Shown here: positions 22,901 to 34,378 of the stretch, piece by piece
Numbering within the stretch: the first letter of the stretch is position 1
Layout: each line of letters starts with the position of its first letter
Source of the DNA: Pseudoscleropodium purum
Taxonomy: Eukaryota; Streptophyta; Bryopsida; Hypnales; Brachytheciaceae
DNA: 64,000 bases
Direction of reading: 5' to 3'
NCBI GenBank assembly: GCA_963969395.1
Contig: OZ017800.1
Coordinates: 22,042,479-22,106,478, forward strand
Program-made: the position numbers and the translations under genes
The notes under the pieces: generated by a model
The model's database searches: none
What the model saw: only the letters and a program-made list of their open reading frames with translations
What the model was told of the DNA's origin: nothing

Positions 22901-24258
22901 TAGGTCAAAAATATGGAAATCTCCGCTCACATGCACCTGCTTAAAAATCTAAAAAAAGTTATGTTGCATTGTTGCCAAAAAATGTACTTTGGTCTTTTAG
23001 GGGTTAAAGTTAAATATTACAGATCTTAGAATTAGTTGGATTTTGCGCTTTGAAACTTTAGAAAATATACTTCAATAGCTAGCTAGAAAATCCAATGGTT
23101 GGTTCTACCAAAAATTCATAAGCTAATAAAGTCAATAGGATGACCCATTGTTGTTCTTTTAGTTGTTGTACATATCTAGATTGATTGAACTCTCAAAATT
23201 CCCCTTCCATTAGAACAACAAATGAAAGATACTTCAAATACATTTATTTTCGTCAACTCACCTCTGAGTAGAAAAAGACATGTTGTAGGTGCTCAAAGGA
23301 AGTACATATAGTTTCCCATTGTTGAACCTAGGGGGGACTATTTTGTATTCATTTGAATTCTAAAGTAGTTCTTTTTAACTCCCTATACATTTTCAATAGT
23401 AATCCAAAAGTATCCCTCAAGATTGTAGAATAATGAATGAATTTTTTGCCATGTGTAGAAATCACATGGTATTGTTCCTTCAAATTTTTGTAATCATGAC
23501 TTTTCAATCTAATTCCAAGCCTTTCAAATCCAATTCCACACTCAAGTTGTTATAATGCCAACAATTTACCATTTATGTCAAAGAGATTTTTGATTGAAAA
23601 AGTAATTGATAGATGATTATTAAGAGTCCCATAGGAATGAAAAATGCACATATTGGTCCAAAAATCAAGATCATTGTTGGCAAATTACCTAGATGAGAAG
23701 TCTCGATTTTTCAAGGTTAATCCTTTAATGACATTTCATGCCTTTTAGAATGACAAGAATTGTGAACACTACCATGAATGTCTATTTTCAAAAATTGTTA
23801 CACACTTCTCCTATGTGAGGCATTGAATGCAATTCTCTTTTTGAAAAGTTGATTGCCAAAGGGATTAGTACTCTTAATCATAGGTTGGAGCATTTGTTTG
23901 TTGAAGGTGCTTGAGCGAGGGCTTTGAATTGAGAGTAGAACTATTCATTGTATGTGGTTTTTTCCCTCACTCGGGAATCCAAATAGTTCTCTTGCATGTC
24001 CAACCTCCAATCATTGTAGCAGATTCTTCAGCCTAATTTCTCATCAATAAAACTATTCTTCAAGGGGTAATAGAGTTAATCATAAAATGTGTACAATGTG
24101 GAACTAGGAGCCGGACTTTGGGAACAACATGGGACAAAACTCCTTGGAGCACCAAAATTGACGTATGATGGAATTTGGTGCAGTGCTTCTTTAGTACTAT
24201 TCTTAGTAATACCTTCTTTTAACATCCCTATTTCAAACTAGGGGTTCTTTTTTGATTA
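16961..24258. other. AT-rich intergenic DNA, no gene seen
   Basis: Seven kilobases with only short chance frames on both strands. I see no exons with plausible splice sites and no transposon coding remnants. Two structures stand out and are listed separately: the GCTTAAGC-like palindrome array (19707-20552) and a 13-bp inverted pair TTTAACCCCTAAA at 22071-22083 and 22996-23008. Confidence 0.4.
19707..20552. repeat. Dispersed array of GCTTAAGC-like palindromes
   Basis: About seventeen copies of GCTT-(W)AAGC variants occur at 19707, 19736, 19774, 19800, 19902, 19978, 20008, 20046, 20073, 20112, 20143, 20183, 20218, 20272, 20309, 20337 and 20545. Several are perfect palindromes (GCTTTAAAGC at 20008, GCTTAAGC at 20046, CGCTTAAGCG at 20182). 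Spacing is mostly 26-40 bp, which suggests a strongly diverged tandem repeat whose palindrome was kept, or a cluster of binding sites. There is no coding sequence here. Confidence 0.6.
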
Positions 24259-24652
24259 TGGTAGAACCACCCATTCCCAACCAAAGACCCATATCCAACC
24301 TGTCGGGTACATTATTTCCAACTAAGGTTGGAACAAATTTTCAACCAAAGCATTATATGTGTTTTTTCTTCTTTTCAAAGTTGATACTCATCAAGTCATG
24401 ACACATATCCCCAAAAAGTGAACAAGAAGTAGTTCTTGAATGATTGGAAGATTTTACATATTGGGTATGGGTTCGAACTAGCTGTCAACTTCCAAAATTC
24501 ATAGTAATTTCAATTCAAAGCATAAAATTACCAAAGAAATTGCAATCCGCATGATTTCTGTCTTCCAACATGGTAGAAAATTTACATTGCCTTGCACCAC
24601 TCTAGAACATGTGTTGAATTGCTAAAGTGGTCGACAATGGGTGGTTCTACTA
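24259..24652. mobile_element. Candidate MITE with TA target duplication, 394 bp
   Basis: The termini T(G/A)GTAGAACCACCCATT are inverted repeats (24259-24275 and 24636-24652) with one mismatch, each flanked by TA. The size, TA duplication and non-coding interior resemble Tc1/mariner-type (Stowaway-like) MITEs. It lies just upstream of the MSRA promoter. No second copy is in the window, so family membership is unproven. Confidence 0.5.
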
Positions 24653-25180
24653 TAACTAAGCTTAATGTCTTTGCATTGTTTTCAGAGCGGTCTTGTTAGA
24701 GTTCTGACGAGTGTAATCTTCTGGATGTTTCGCGAAGTGACCAGAGTGTGATAAGCTTGGTCCACGGAGACGCGGCATCATTGTGGGATCTGCCAGGACT
24801 CCACGCCCAGTCGGAACGAACTCGGAAAGAGGCCCAGTCCTGGTTCGAAGGAAAAGCTGAAACCAGGACTCTGAGGGAGTGAAATGGGCCCTCCGGCCCT
24901 GCTAGGTTTCCCACCACGCACCTTCCGAAACTCATTGGCAGGGAGGACTTGGCGTTCGTGGCGGACATGTATATAAAGCTTACCTCAGCCAGCTGAAGTC
25001 AGTAACAAGTGTCCACTCGCAGGGTCTTCTTCACTACTGTACTGAGCTCATTCAATCTTCTGTCCTTTCCCGCACCTTCAGTGTGTCAGTTGGGGAGTAT
25101 AAGTTGAACATTGGATCACCGAGTAAGCTTACTGTATTGGCGCAAAGTTTCTGGAGACTGCGGTTGTTGTGGAGGTCAAA
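24653..25180 (+). promoter_or_regulatory. MSRA upstream region and 5' UTR
   Basis: Base composition rises sharply compared with the flanking DNA. A TATA box, TATATAAAG, is at 24970-24978, about 200 bp before the start codon, so transcription probably begins near 25000. A TTCGCGAA palindrome near 24730 fits a two-unit heat-shock element core (TTCnnGAA), but a single copy is weak evidence. Confidence 0.5.
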
Positions 25181-25998
25181 ATGGCGCAGTTGGCGACATT
25201 TGCCGCGGGATGTTTCTGGAGCGTGGAATTGGCGTTTCAGCGCGTGCCTGGTGTTACCAAGGTGGGTGGGTTGCTATTCGTCTGAGCTTTCTCTTGTTGA
25301 TGGTCCCAAGTAAGCTTACTGACGTCCTGGTCGGGCAAAGGGTGTTGAGATTGAGCTGTTGTTTTTTGTTGTGTGATGGTGCAGACCTCGGTAGGGTACA
25401 CGCAGGGCTCGACGAAGGATCCCACGTACAAGGAAGTTTGCAGTGGGAGGACCGGTCATGTGGAGGCTGTGCAGGTCGAGTATGACCCTGCGCAAGTCGC
25501 CTACAAGCAGCTCCTCGACGTCTTCTGGAAGAAACACGACCCCACTCAGAAGAACCGTCAGGTCTGTGAGCTCTCACCTCGTCAATTTTCTGCAAAAACT
25601 TGCAAATCTTCTGTCCATGTGAAACCCTAAATGGCTGGCCATATCCTCGTCTTCTGTAAACTTGGTGATGAGAGGGAGTTTGTTAAAAAGAAATGAGGTG
25701 CCTAATGGTTACAGTATGCTAATTGTTTGGATCACTTGTACTTCTGCAGGGTAACGACGTTGGATCACAGTATCGATCGGGCATCTACTACCACACAGAA
25801 GAGCAGAAGGAAGAGGCCATTGCTTCAATGAAAGCAGAAGAAGCGAAATTGAAGAAGCCTATCATGACTGAAATTCTGCCTGCAACCACTTACTACTTGG
25901 CCGAGGAGTACCATCAGCAGTACCTGGAGAAGGGTGCAAGCGGACGGAAGCAATCCGCTGCCAAGATGTGCAACGATCCCATCCGATGCTACGGTTAA
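25181..25998 (+). CDS. MSRA: Peptide methionine sulfoxide reductase A (three exons, 168 aa)
   Basis: MsrA reduces the S-epimer of methionine sulfoxide in proteins and free methionine, repairing oxidative damage, with electrons usually from thioredoxin. Exons are 25181-25261, 25385-25561 and 25750-25998. Introns are GT...AG (123 and 188 bp) and both fall between codons. The protein has the catalytic loop GCFWS with nucleophile Cys11, and then the family segments [41 protein letters not shown] and [12 protein letters not shown]. Cys160 and Cys166 near the C-terminus are candidate recycling cysteines. Most family members have Gly where Ser14 stands. There is no N-terminal extension, so a cytosolic location is expected. 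The ATG is the first in the conserved frame. The neighbouring gene converges on it from the right. Confidence 0.95.
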
Positions 25999-27247
25999 AA
26001 CTTCGCCAATCTGGAGATGAGACTCACAAGTGTGCAGGAGCCTTTAGTTTCCTTTTGTCTTTTTTTGTATCACAGATACTGCACACATGCGAAGCTGCAG
26101 CTTTTGGGGTTTATGTTGATAGGGATATGAATTTCTACTGTATTTTAGTATTGCAATTATAGGAGTTCTTATGAAATGGTCGTGTTATCTCGTGCGAATT
26201 TTGGGTCCAGGTTAAACGGGATATTTTGTAAATGGCATTTTCTTATTCTATATTCTTATTCTGTATGTACAATACGTATCCGTATCAGGAATTTTTTGAT
26301 GCTCTTTTGTAAGAAACAATTAACAAGTTGCTTTTAGAGAGTTTGTCGTTGACTTGCACCGTCAGTCATCTTCCTCACCCCCCTGGTGCCAGTATTGATC
26401 ATAGCAAGTTTGACGCATTCGTCCAACTTTTGAAGACACCCGTTGAGAGCTCTGGCAAGCAGGTTCACTTCTTGTATCGAGCAGGTCGTCAAACCAATCG
26501 AGAGCACTGAAGGATTTACCTCAATGCGTACTTGCATGCTTCAGCTGAAAACTGCCATCTCTGTACGGACACATGACATGAAGGTGGAGGAACATTGTAA
26601 GGCACACAGCCCATTGTCATCACTTCTGTTATTGCGCATATTTAGGTTCAATGGAGTCCCATATTCTCTTCGAAGAACAACAGAAAATTGAAGTATATTT
26701 CTGTTTCTTGGGTCAACTCTAAACAAAAAGAGAAGGCGTGCAAAGACATAGAAGGTGAAAGCAAAATCATATGGTTTCCATTGAGGCTAATAGGGGGCAC
26801 TATTCTTGCCTTGATTGAATTCAGTCTATATCAGATTGAGTCGAATATCACCAAGATGATTATCCAAAAGCATCATTCTAAGAAGTACGATAACGATTGG
26901 AAGCTTGATCAGCGAATGGGGCTATATCAAAATTTCCACCTTTCAATCCCTCTGTAGACACTTTCATTCCTGATATGGATCATGGTTTTAAGTACTTGCA
27001 TAATGGAATATACACCTTTGACAACTTTAGGATGCAAAGATCTGCTGTTTGAAACATCCAGTAGCGAAATTCCGTTTCATTTGTGTCAAAAATACAAACA
27101 TCCAGTAGATCTCGGCAGGTCTCATAATTGGGGATCTACCTGCCAATGGATAATTCTACCTAAATTCCGAAGCCTATTTGAACATGAGAGAAGAAAATGA
27201 ATCGTAAGGCATGGGAGGAGATGAACACGTACCTACGTATCGAAAAT
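25999..27247. other. Intergenic region between convergent genes
   Basis: It holds the 3' UTRs of MSRA and of the APW-repeat gene. No coding exon with good splice sites is visible on either strand. Confidence 0.5.
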
Positions 27248-30200
27248 TCATCTGGGTTCTGTTGCATAGGGAGCATTGAAGGGGCCGTCATCTCCCGAGT
27301 AGAAGAGCGGTTTAGGTGGAAGCTGTCATTTGCAAACATGACACAGAAACTGTTTTAGCTACACAAACCAACATGTTATTTTGAAGCTGAGACTCTGCAG
27401 AGCAAGAGCCTGGTAAACTTCAGCCTAGGCTGGTTCGTGTCATTCGGAGATGCTGCTCAGGCATCCGAATCGTCGATTGGTTGACGTGTCCAGCTCAAAG
27501 TTCACATCGAAGAGGGAACAGAATTGAATGTGAGAATGTTGTGACCGTGCATGTGATGGAGAACGCAATTACCCGATTGTAATGCACTTCATCACGATCC
27601 CAAGGCGCTTGAAATCCCGCCTTCTTGTTTGGCTGCGAGTAGCAAAAAAAGACAATTATACCAGTTAATGCAACCAAAAAGCTGTAGCTTGAAAGGCCAA
27701 CTGTTAGGGTGCTGATAAATTGGTACGGCAAGACATTCGCAATTTCTTTGTTTTCCATATGCGGCTAGACATCATTCAAATTCGAAGTTCTTCAGGGCTT
27801 GTGCAATACTGGATACAGAAAACTAAGGATCCTGGGGGCCAATTAAGTACTAATAATTCATAATCTGATACCAGCTAATGCAGTAAGCTCTTAATAAAAC
27901 CTGTTCTCAAGCACTTGCTCTGTCTAGTTTGAGTTCTCAAATTTGAGTTCAAATCACTTCGTTTATTTCCCGACCAGAGAGTCCAGAAATCCAGAGCTCA
28001 TAAGGAGGCAGATTAGCAGTTGCTGGAACTGACCTAATTTCCTAGTGACCACTATGGAAAAAAGGCGAAGAAACATAGTTGTAAACACTACATAAGAAAT
28101 GAAAGAAGGCAGAAGGAAAACACCTTGAGAGTGGTGCTATTGTCAGAGGTGGCATAAGGAGCCGTGTGTGAATTTGCCGAGCCACCGCAATCGTAGCAAG
28201 TCTTGCCTGACATGACCGCAGGCTGGACCTTATTCCATGGAGCTACATCGATCTCCCTAGTCGACTGAGAGTACCTTAAGAAAATTGGCTCCCTGTTGGT
28301 GGTTGAATTAGAGAGGACAATCTTTTCCTAACATCTAAAGATATCAGTTGCGGGCTGTATTAATAGATTTTTATGGACGACCACTGCAAGCATCAAGTGG
28401 CTACTGTACGCTGTTAGCATTCCAATCAAAGCCCTCGACTGTCCGAAAACATCCAAGAAGAAAAGAGGTATAATCACACTTGCCTTCTCTTGGTAATCCA
28501 TATTTTCAGAGGTTCCGTAAGGGACATTCTTAAAATATTCCTCAGGCGGGACTTTCTGTTGATAGGCAGGGCGCTGGTCCTTATCCCAGGGAGCATCTGG
28601 CATCGGTCCGTCATACTGAAATCACAACCAACATTTAGCACTGAGTTAGCATGGTTAGGCTTCATGACTTTATCAATTCAAGGGGGTCATTTCATCTGCA
28701 CTGCCATCGAACACATGAGCTTAATTAGAGGTCTGCGGAGCTTCACCAACAAGAATGAACTCACTGGTACGAAATGGGACTTGCCTGCTTCTGTGCCTCA
28801 GAATTTTCGGTCGTTGCAAAAGGGGCAGTTTGAGATGATGGCAGTGCAGAACGCTCATGGACTCCACTGCCCCGACCTGGTAACTGATCTGGTAGATTTT
28901 TGTCCCAGGGCGCATCTTCTACAACTCCACTGATCTGTCACACGCAAATTTACATTGGAGAGACAGTAAGTAGAGGCAACTGCACAGAATTCAGTCACAT
29001 CCCGTTTTGAATTTTCGACTCCATAGAATCAAAGAAATAACATAATATTCTACAAACTGGGGTCCTAGCACTTTGGATTCAGAATCACCATTTGAGAACC
29101 AGAACCACGATTATGAGAGAAAAAGTCTTGTGCATGTATACACAGAAACACGGGATTGGTAATAGCTTGAACCTTCGACGGCTAAGTGGTGATTACCCAC
29201 GATCGAGTAGTCTTGGGCCCATCCCAATTCTATTTTCCCATCACATAGACTGCAAGTTCGTATTGTAAGAATTATGTAACGAGCATGACCACATAGAAAG
29301 CCTGGGTGGATCAACGGCAGAAAATTACATGAAGCTCTCAATCCCTAATCGAGAGGAACTGTCGCGAGTCCAAACCTGAGAGGTCGGCCGTGGTTGGTAA
29401 TTATCTGAAGTACCAAACGGAGTGGTCTGATAGTATTGATCACGAGCCTGTTGACCTCGGTGAGTGGGGTGCACTGGTATCTCTTTGTTCCATGGCGCTT
29501 CAGGCAGTGGTCCAATGTACTGAAATAACGACAAGCATCTCAAGTTGTCAGATTTTAACATCCTGAATCAAATTCTGTATCAAGGGTAACTACACAATGT
29601 CCACAAAAGACGGTTTCAAGAACAAACAAGAGGATTAGAACTTACTCTCAGGAGCTACATCCCCCATCTTGCGATCGACCAAGCTGTAAGCCGGCTGAAC
29701 CAAGTAGTGCACTTTGAGAATCATTCTATGAGAATAAAATAAAATAAAATGTGATGATCGATTTGCTAGCACAAATCCCTCATGCACAGCTACTGGACAA
29801 AGAGATTCACCTACTGTGATTCATAATTGTACCTTGGAACCTCTGAATGTCACGAAATAGCACAATATCCTCTGAGTGAAATTACAGTAGACGTGATTAC
29901 CATGGATCATGGAATTCAGACAGCCTTGGGCCAAGATGATTTCGGTTGCGACAAGCCACCTGCTTGCAACCCAATTTCTATGTGCTTTCCAGTCGGTATG
30001 CGAGGACGTAACGTGCGATCTCTGACCTAAGAATACAAAATTAAGACGAAGCAATCCAGAAATCAAGGACGCTGGAGAATCAAAACATTTAGGGCTGGAA
30101 AACCTCAGTGAGACTTCTATCTCAGGATCCTTGAGCACAATGCACACGATGACTAAAGTGATTTGTGCTGTTCTCAATCGAAACGAGAATAAACGGTGGA

Positions 30201-30506
30201 AACTCTGTTATCCAGAAATTAAACAGGGTCCAAAGAGGTGCGGAGATCAAATATGATTTTAATATATGGATACATGCATTGCCATGGACCTACCTCATAG
30301 GATCGCGGCACGTTGTGAAAAGTAGCGAACGGAGCAGTTTGGGAGTTGCGAGGCATGAAAGCATCCGGGTCATGGCTACGACCGGTTAGAATTTCTGGTT
30401 CGTCCTTGAACCACGGTGCAACAACTGCGTCGGGTCGCGACTCGTAGACGGCTGGATCGTGTATCGTCGCGTAAGGCGACGACATGCCACCCTTGGCCCC
30501 CGCCAT
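27248..30506 (-). CDS. APW/APFAT repeat protein, function unknown (seven exons, about 304 aa)
   Basis: I do not recognise this family. Proposed exons, in order of translation: 30506-30294, 29519-29376, 28934-28785, 28615-28484, 28264-28124, 27632-27573 and 27322-27248. They encode 71, 48, 50, 44, 47, 20 and 24 residues, and every junction falls between codons. Exons 1-5 each carry one unit with an N-terminal APW(F/D/N)K motif and a C-terminal motif (T/V)(A/T/P)(P/Y)(F/Y)(A/G)T near an Asn. A sixth unit is split over the last two exons (APWDRDE, then APYATEP). The introns after exons 3 and 4 use GC donors in the context AG/GCAAGT; the others use GT. The product is soluble-looking, with no signal peptide or membrane segment. 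The repeated short Pro/Trp motifs suggest a structural or scaffold protein. Exon boundaries are inferred and await transcript evidence. Confidence 0.6.
29651..29701 (-). pseudogene. Possible relic exon of the APW-repeat gene
   Basis: The minus strand reads PAYSLVDRKMGDVAPE after a CAG acceptor and before a GTAAGT donor. The DNA resembles the start of the exon at 28264 (GATGTAGCTCC in both), but the Trp of the APW motif is missing and splicing would shift the frame. It looks like a decayed duplicate exon that is skipped. Confidence 0.3.
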
Positions 30507-32589
30507 GGCATTGGAGTATTCAATTTTGGATCTTCTTCAATTCCTTACAATCAATTGATTGCCCTTTATGATTTATAACTCCCTGAACTTGACGGCGAAA
30601 TCAAGCTCTGCCGAATCAACTGATCCACATGCAAACACCTCATGAGAATTTTTCTTGAAAATATCCCTCGAATCCGAATACGGCAAATCGTAACTTGCTT
30701 ATTGAATACTGAAAATCGGACTGAAAAATAAATTCGGCGGTATGAGAGAATTAACGAAGGCGCTTAATTCAAACCGACTGCATGCCTTTGTTACTCCCTG
30801 AATTGAAGATGCCCGTTCCTGAGACGGAGGTGGCTGCGAGAGAAGAAGGGAGGCACGCACCTGCTTTGGATGGCACGCGATGTCGTCTCTAGTGACCCCA
30901 GAACACAATTCAAGAGCATGCATGGTTCAAACCGGTGAAACCCGGACCAGCAGGTCACCTGCGTAACACTCAGAGGCGTAATTAGAATAGTAGTGAAATC
31001 GCTTACAACAAATTATGACGACCCTTAGTTAGGGTTTAGGGTGCTCTTTCAACCTCTTCCCGTGCTGCGTTGTCATGGAACTAGTGCAAACCCCCGTTGA
31101 AACATGTTGCTGCCGAAAAATTAAATCTAAAACCAACAACATTGAGATTTTGTATCAATTTCCCAGACGTCATTTTCTTTCCTTCCTAGGGGTAGGCTTG
31201 CTGAACTATGGAACATGTGACCTACGAAGTTCTAATTATATGTCGGAGATAGAAATGCCAGGAGATACGATCGCTTTGCGAGCGAGCTTTCTGATGAGGC
31301 CACATATTTCGCTGCCCAATTCTCTCATCAATGATTCCCAGGTTAAAGCTAGAGCTGGCCCAAGTATCTGGAAATTAATTCAGGCTTGTTGAATTTTCCA
31401 CCGTGCCACAATGAGTACACGTCCTGAGTCCTTGCTGCAGGAAAGGACAATTTGCAAGTGGACAAGCTCAACGTTTGGAAACCCCTCGGATGCGAGTTCA
31501 GTGAGTACCGCAGTATCAAGTGTAAAACCACTGTGAAATCGGCGTGTGATGAAACAATGTAACCCCTTCAACAACCGACAGGAATTACGACACTGCTCGG
31601 TCCCAGTAAGGTATGAAAGAACGCGCATTAGATGAAGCTTACGAAGCCTCCAAACGGAGAAAGTATGCACTAATTGTGAGCCCAACACATCTGGAGAAGA
31701 AATGACTCATTGAAGAATGCAATGAAAGTAGGTCAAATGCATCGAACTACGAAGTAACATAAACACATTTCAATAACAGGCATCTTGTTCTTGTGCGTCC
31801 TCTGCAATTGATATATTCTGTGACGGTACTTTAACTGCGATGTCACGTTAAACTACTACTGATGGAACCTTTTCCGTCACGCAAGCATTCGACTGATGAA
31901 CAATTCTATGGTTGCTCCAATCTCTGCACCCTGACCACGATGCCAAAAGAAGGTCTCTCAATGCTTATCCATGTCTAACAAACCTGGGAGGGATTTTCGT
32001 CAAGGTTAGCACTCTACGACGTGAGTATCTCAGAAGTGCTCTGTAGTTCAGAAGATTTGGGTGTGAAGGACATAATTATTTGAATATCAGGCTCTAAACG
32101 GCCAGACTAGTGTGGACTAGTGAAGGACATAATTATCTTGAAATTGGTTTTATGACTATTTGCTTTACTCCTTCCTAGGTCATGGTTACTAATTGTTATT
32201 ACCCAATCATAGTGCCTAGGACCTTTCAGATTCTCGAAGAAACTTTTAGATTCCTTTCACACTTGCAAAGAGTGGATTTGTTAGGGATACAGAATACCTG
32301 ACGTGTGATGAGACGGTGCTCTTGATTATTAGTCCTGTTCGAACACAATATATTTGAAAATTAGAACTGTAGAAGCACATTCAACCTGGAACTCTTCATA
32401 ATGAATCTCATTGCGAAGAGACTAAATGCTGTGAATACAGACATCAATTAACTTTGACTGACGAACCATATATGCAGACAGATGGCATGGTGCACCCACA
32501 CTGAAGACATCCAAGGAGTAAACAGAGAACCTTGTTGTTTGACCTCGAAATCTTTAGCAGCAAATTGCTTGAGGATACATACATGTTAC
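30507..32589. other. Intergenic region; APW-gene promoter and telo-box-like motif
   Basis: It begins with the upstream region of the APW-repeat gene. TTAGGGTTTAGGGT at 31028-31041 contains the plant telo-box AAACCCTAA on the minus strand. A minus-strand frame at 31380-31688 (102 codons) has a plausible TGCAG acceptor inside it but no recognisable similarity, so I do not call it a gene. A near-duplicate GTGAAGGACATAATTAT occurs at about 32061 and 32119. Confidence 0.4.
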
Positions 32590-33655
32590 CAGTGACAATA
32601 GAAGCCGCAGCAACTGAGTGTCCCCAACTACAGATCTGCGTGAACGGAATCCGCATAATTGCCTCCTGTTCCAAATCATGTTGCTCTATTGTTAGGACGG
32701 TATATCGGGATAATCCTCGAATTTTCATTCTACAGATTACAGAATCAATGCAAAGATAACTCTCTTTGCCGTCTGTGCTTACTACCCAAAGGAAAACCGA
32801 GGCAAATTTCATAACGATGGCGTTCCAGAATCTCAGGAGGTTGCGTGTAGGAACAGCACAGCTGGAATGATTTGTCTCTCGATTGCCTAGATGTCGATCG
32901 AGAGCTAATCTTGGAGTTGAAAACTATTTAACAAAGAGATCAAAATGACAGATTCTAAGAAAATACTTTTAATTTATTGCCCTTCACTTAAATGAACACT
33001 CTTCTTTTAAATCGTCACATTTCTGACCAGCGTTTAATAACATGTAACCTTCGTTGCAGGATCGGAGAAGTAGACACCCGTCGCATTGATAGCTACAAAC
33101 ATTTCGACCGGCAGCTTTGAGTCTCCCTTTTGCTGTAACACGAACAAAATGTTGTACTAGATGTGAGCCTGTGTGAGAGGGTATTAAGAACTTCACTTCT
33201 AGTCAAACGGCAAGACATCGTGGAGACATGTACATATAGTCTTTGATTGGATATCACATTGCCAAGTTGGGGTTGTCCCATTTTGCTTTCATTGATGATG
33301 ATATGCAACTCAAAAGCTTCTCCACCATAGATGTAACATGTTTATACCATGGAGAGCTAGCACTAGCTGAAACTTTAGTAGTCCAGTTGTACATGCTCGA
33401 GAAGGGACTCACCTTCACAAACATCCAGGTCGACTGGTAGAGGGGGCATCTGCTCTTGAGATAATCAACATAATCGGACATGCGCACAATCTTGTTGGGT
33501 TCTTCCGGCAAGGATTGGAAGGCTTTTACAAGGTCAGCCCTCCAGTCCTCTCGATTTCCGGTAACAAATGTCTTTGGCTCATATTTGTGCATGGCCACGC
33601 CTATTGGTTCAATAATTGGAGCCAGATGAGCCATATGCACATGCACAAATAACAC
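32590..33655 (-). pseudogene. FERM-domain (F2/F3) gene fragment
   Basis: Three minus-strand exons fit together: 33655-33413 (81 codons, AAG/GTGAGT donor), 33132-33049 (28 codons) and 32665-32590 (GAG start, CTG/GTAAC donor). The first two junctions fall between codons. The peptides look like the second and third lobes of a FERM domain: the YLKSRCPLYQSTWMFV segment resembles the plyGs.ff.V signature, LPVEMFVAINATGVYFSDP resembles the start of lobe F3, and MRIPFTQICSWGHS the next strand and hairpin. FERM domains bind membranes and cytoskeletal partners; in plants they occur in MyTH4-FERM kinesins. The F1 lobe and the end of F3 were not found, so this is a fragment, or a gene whose other exons I missed. 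A TATTTATAG sequence lies about 80 bp upstream of the first exon. Confidence 0.42.
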
Positions 33656-34378
33656 AGAAAGTACCCGAAATCAAGCACTTCTAATGTTGACACCTCCACA
33701 ATACTATAAATAGAGTTGTGGATTACTCATAATGACAACCAATGTCACCTCACACTTGTCCTTATAGTAGAACATTCATGAGTATTTATCTATCTTAGAC
33801 AAGAATTTTGCTGAAAAATTGATAGGAAAAGAAATGTTTTATATTATTGTAAACCACACATTGTAATTCCATAGCAGCATGCATTTTCTATCAATATTTA
33901 CAATTTCAAATCAACAATGCCACATTTTTCATGCAACATCACCCATTCAATATAGACATTTATTGAAACATCCAATCTTTGGACAACAATCACATTGCAA
34001 ATAGTTTTTTATGTGCATCCCAACTTATGTGAAAGTCATCTAATTTGTAAACATATTTTATCAAGTTTTTGTCCTATCTAGTGGTTGGATATGATGTTAC
34101 TAGAGTTTATATTTTTTTGGAAATTATGAATGTAGGAGTGCGTTAAGCCAAAATTTGCATTGATTTTAGTTTAGAATTGGATTTCCAAAAATGAGTTGAT
34201 AAATGTAAAGAACATTGAAATTTCAGAAGATAACCATATCAAGATAATTTCATTTCAAATTCATTCAAACAAATATACCTCACTAAAAAATTATAAATTA
34301 TTTGTAATTGAATTAAGAAGAAATTTAAATATTTCCCTTTCTATCATTGTAGAAAAATATTGGTGGTAGCACTAGTGA
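33656..34378. other. AT-rich intergenic DNA, no gene seen
   Basis: No frame or RNA gene is supported. The last eight bases (ACTAGTGA, 34371-34378) are the left target duplication of the MITE. Confidence 0.4.

Noticed and set aside
22071..23008. 13-bp inverted repeat TTTAACCCCTAAA bounding about 940 bp, as a possible DNA transposon
   Set aside because: No target duplication is visible and the interior has no transposon signature. A similar word at about 34876 may be coincidence in AT-rich DNA.
24696..24968. Minus-strand frame of 90 codons upstream of MSRA
   Set aside because: It lies in the GC-rich MSRA promoter, opposite in strand, with no similarity; composition explains the openness.
29827..30026. 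Extra exon of the APW-repeat gene after exon 1
   Set aside because: There is an acceptor-like TTAG at 30028, but the frame meets a stop after about 36 residues, the only donor would shift the frame, and the peptide lacks the repeat motifs.
31380..31688. 102-codon minus-strand frame as a gene
   Set aside because: No recognisable similarity, uncertain start and no supporting splice partners.
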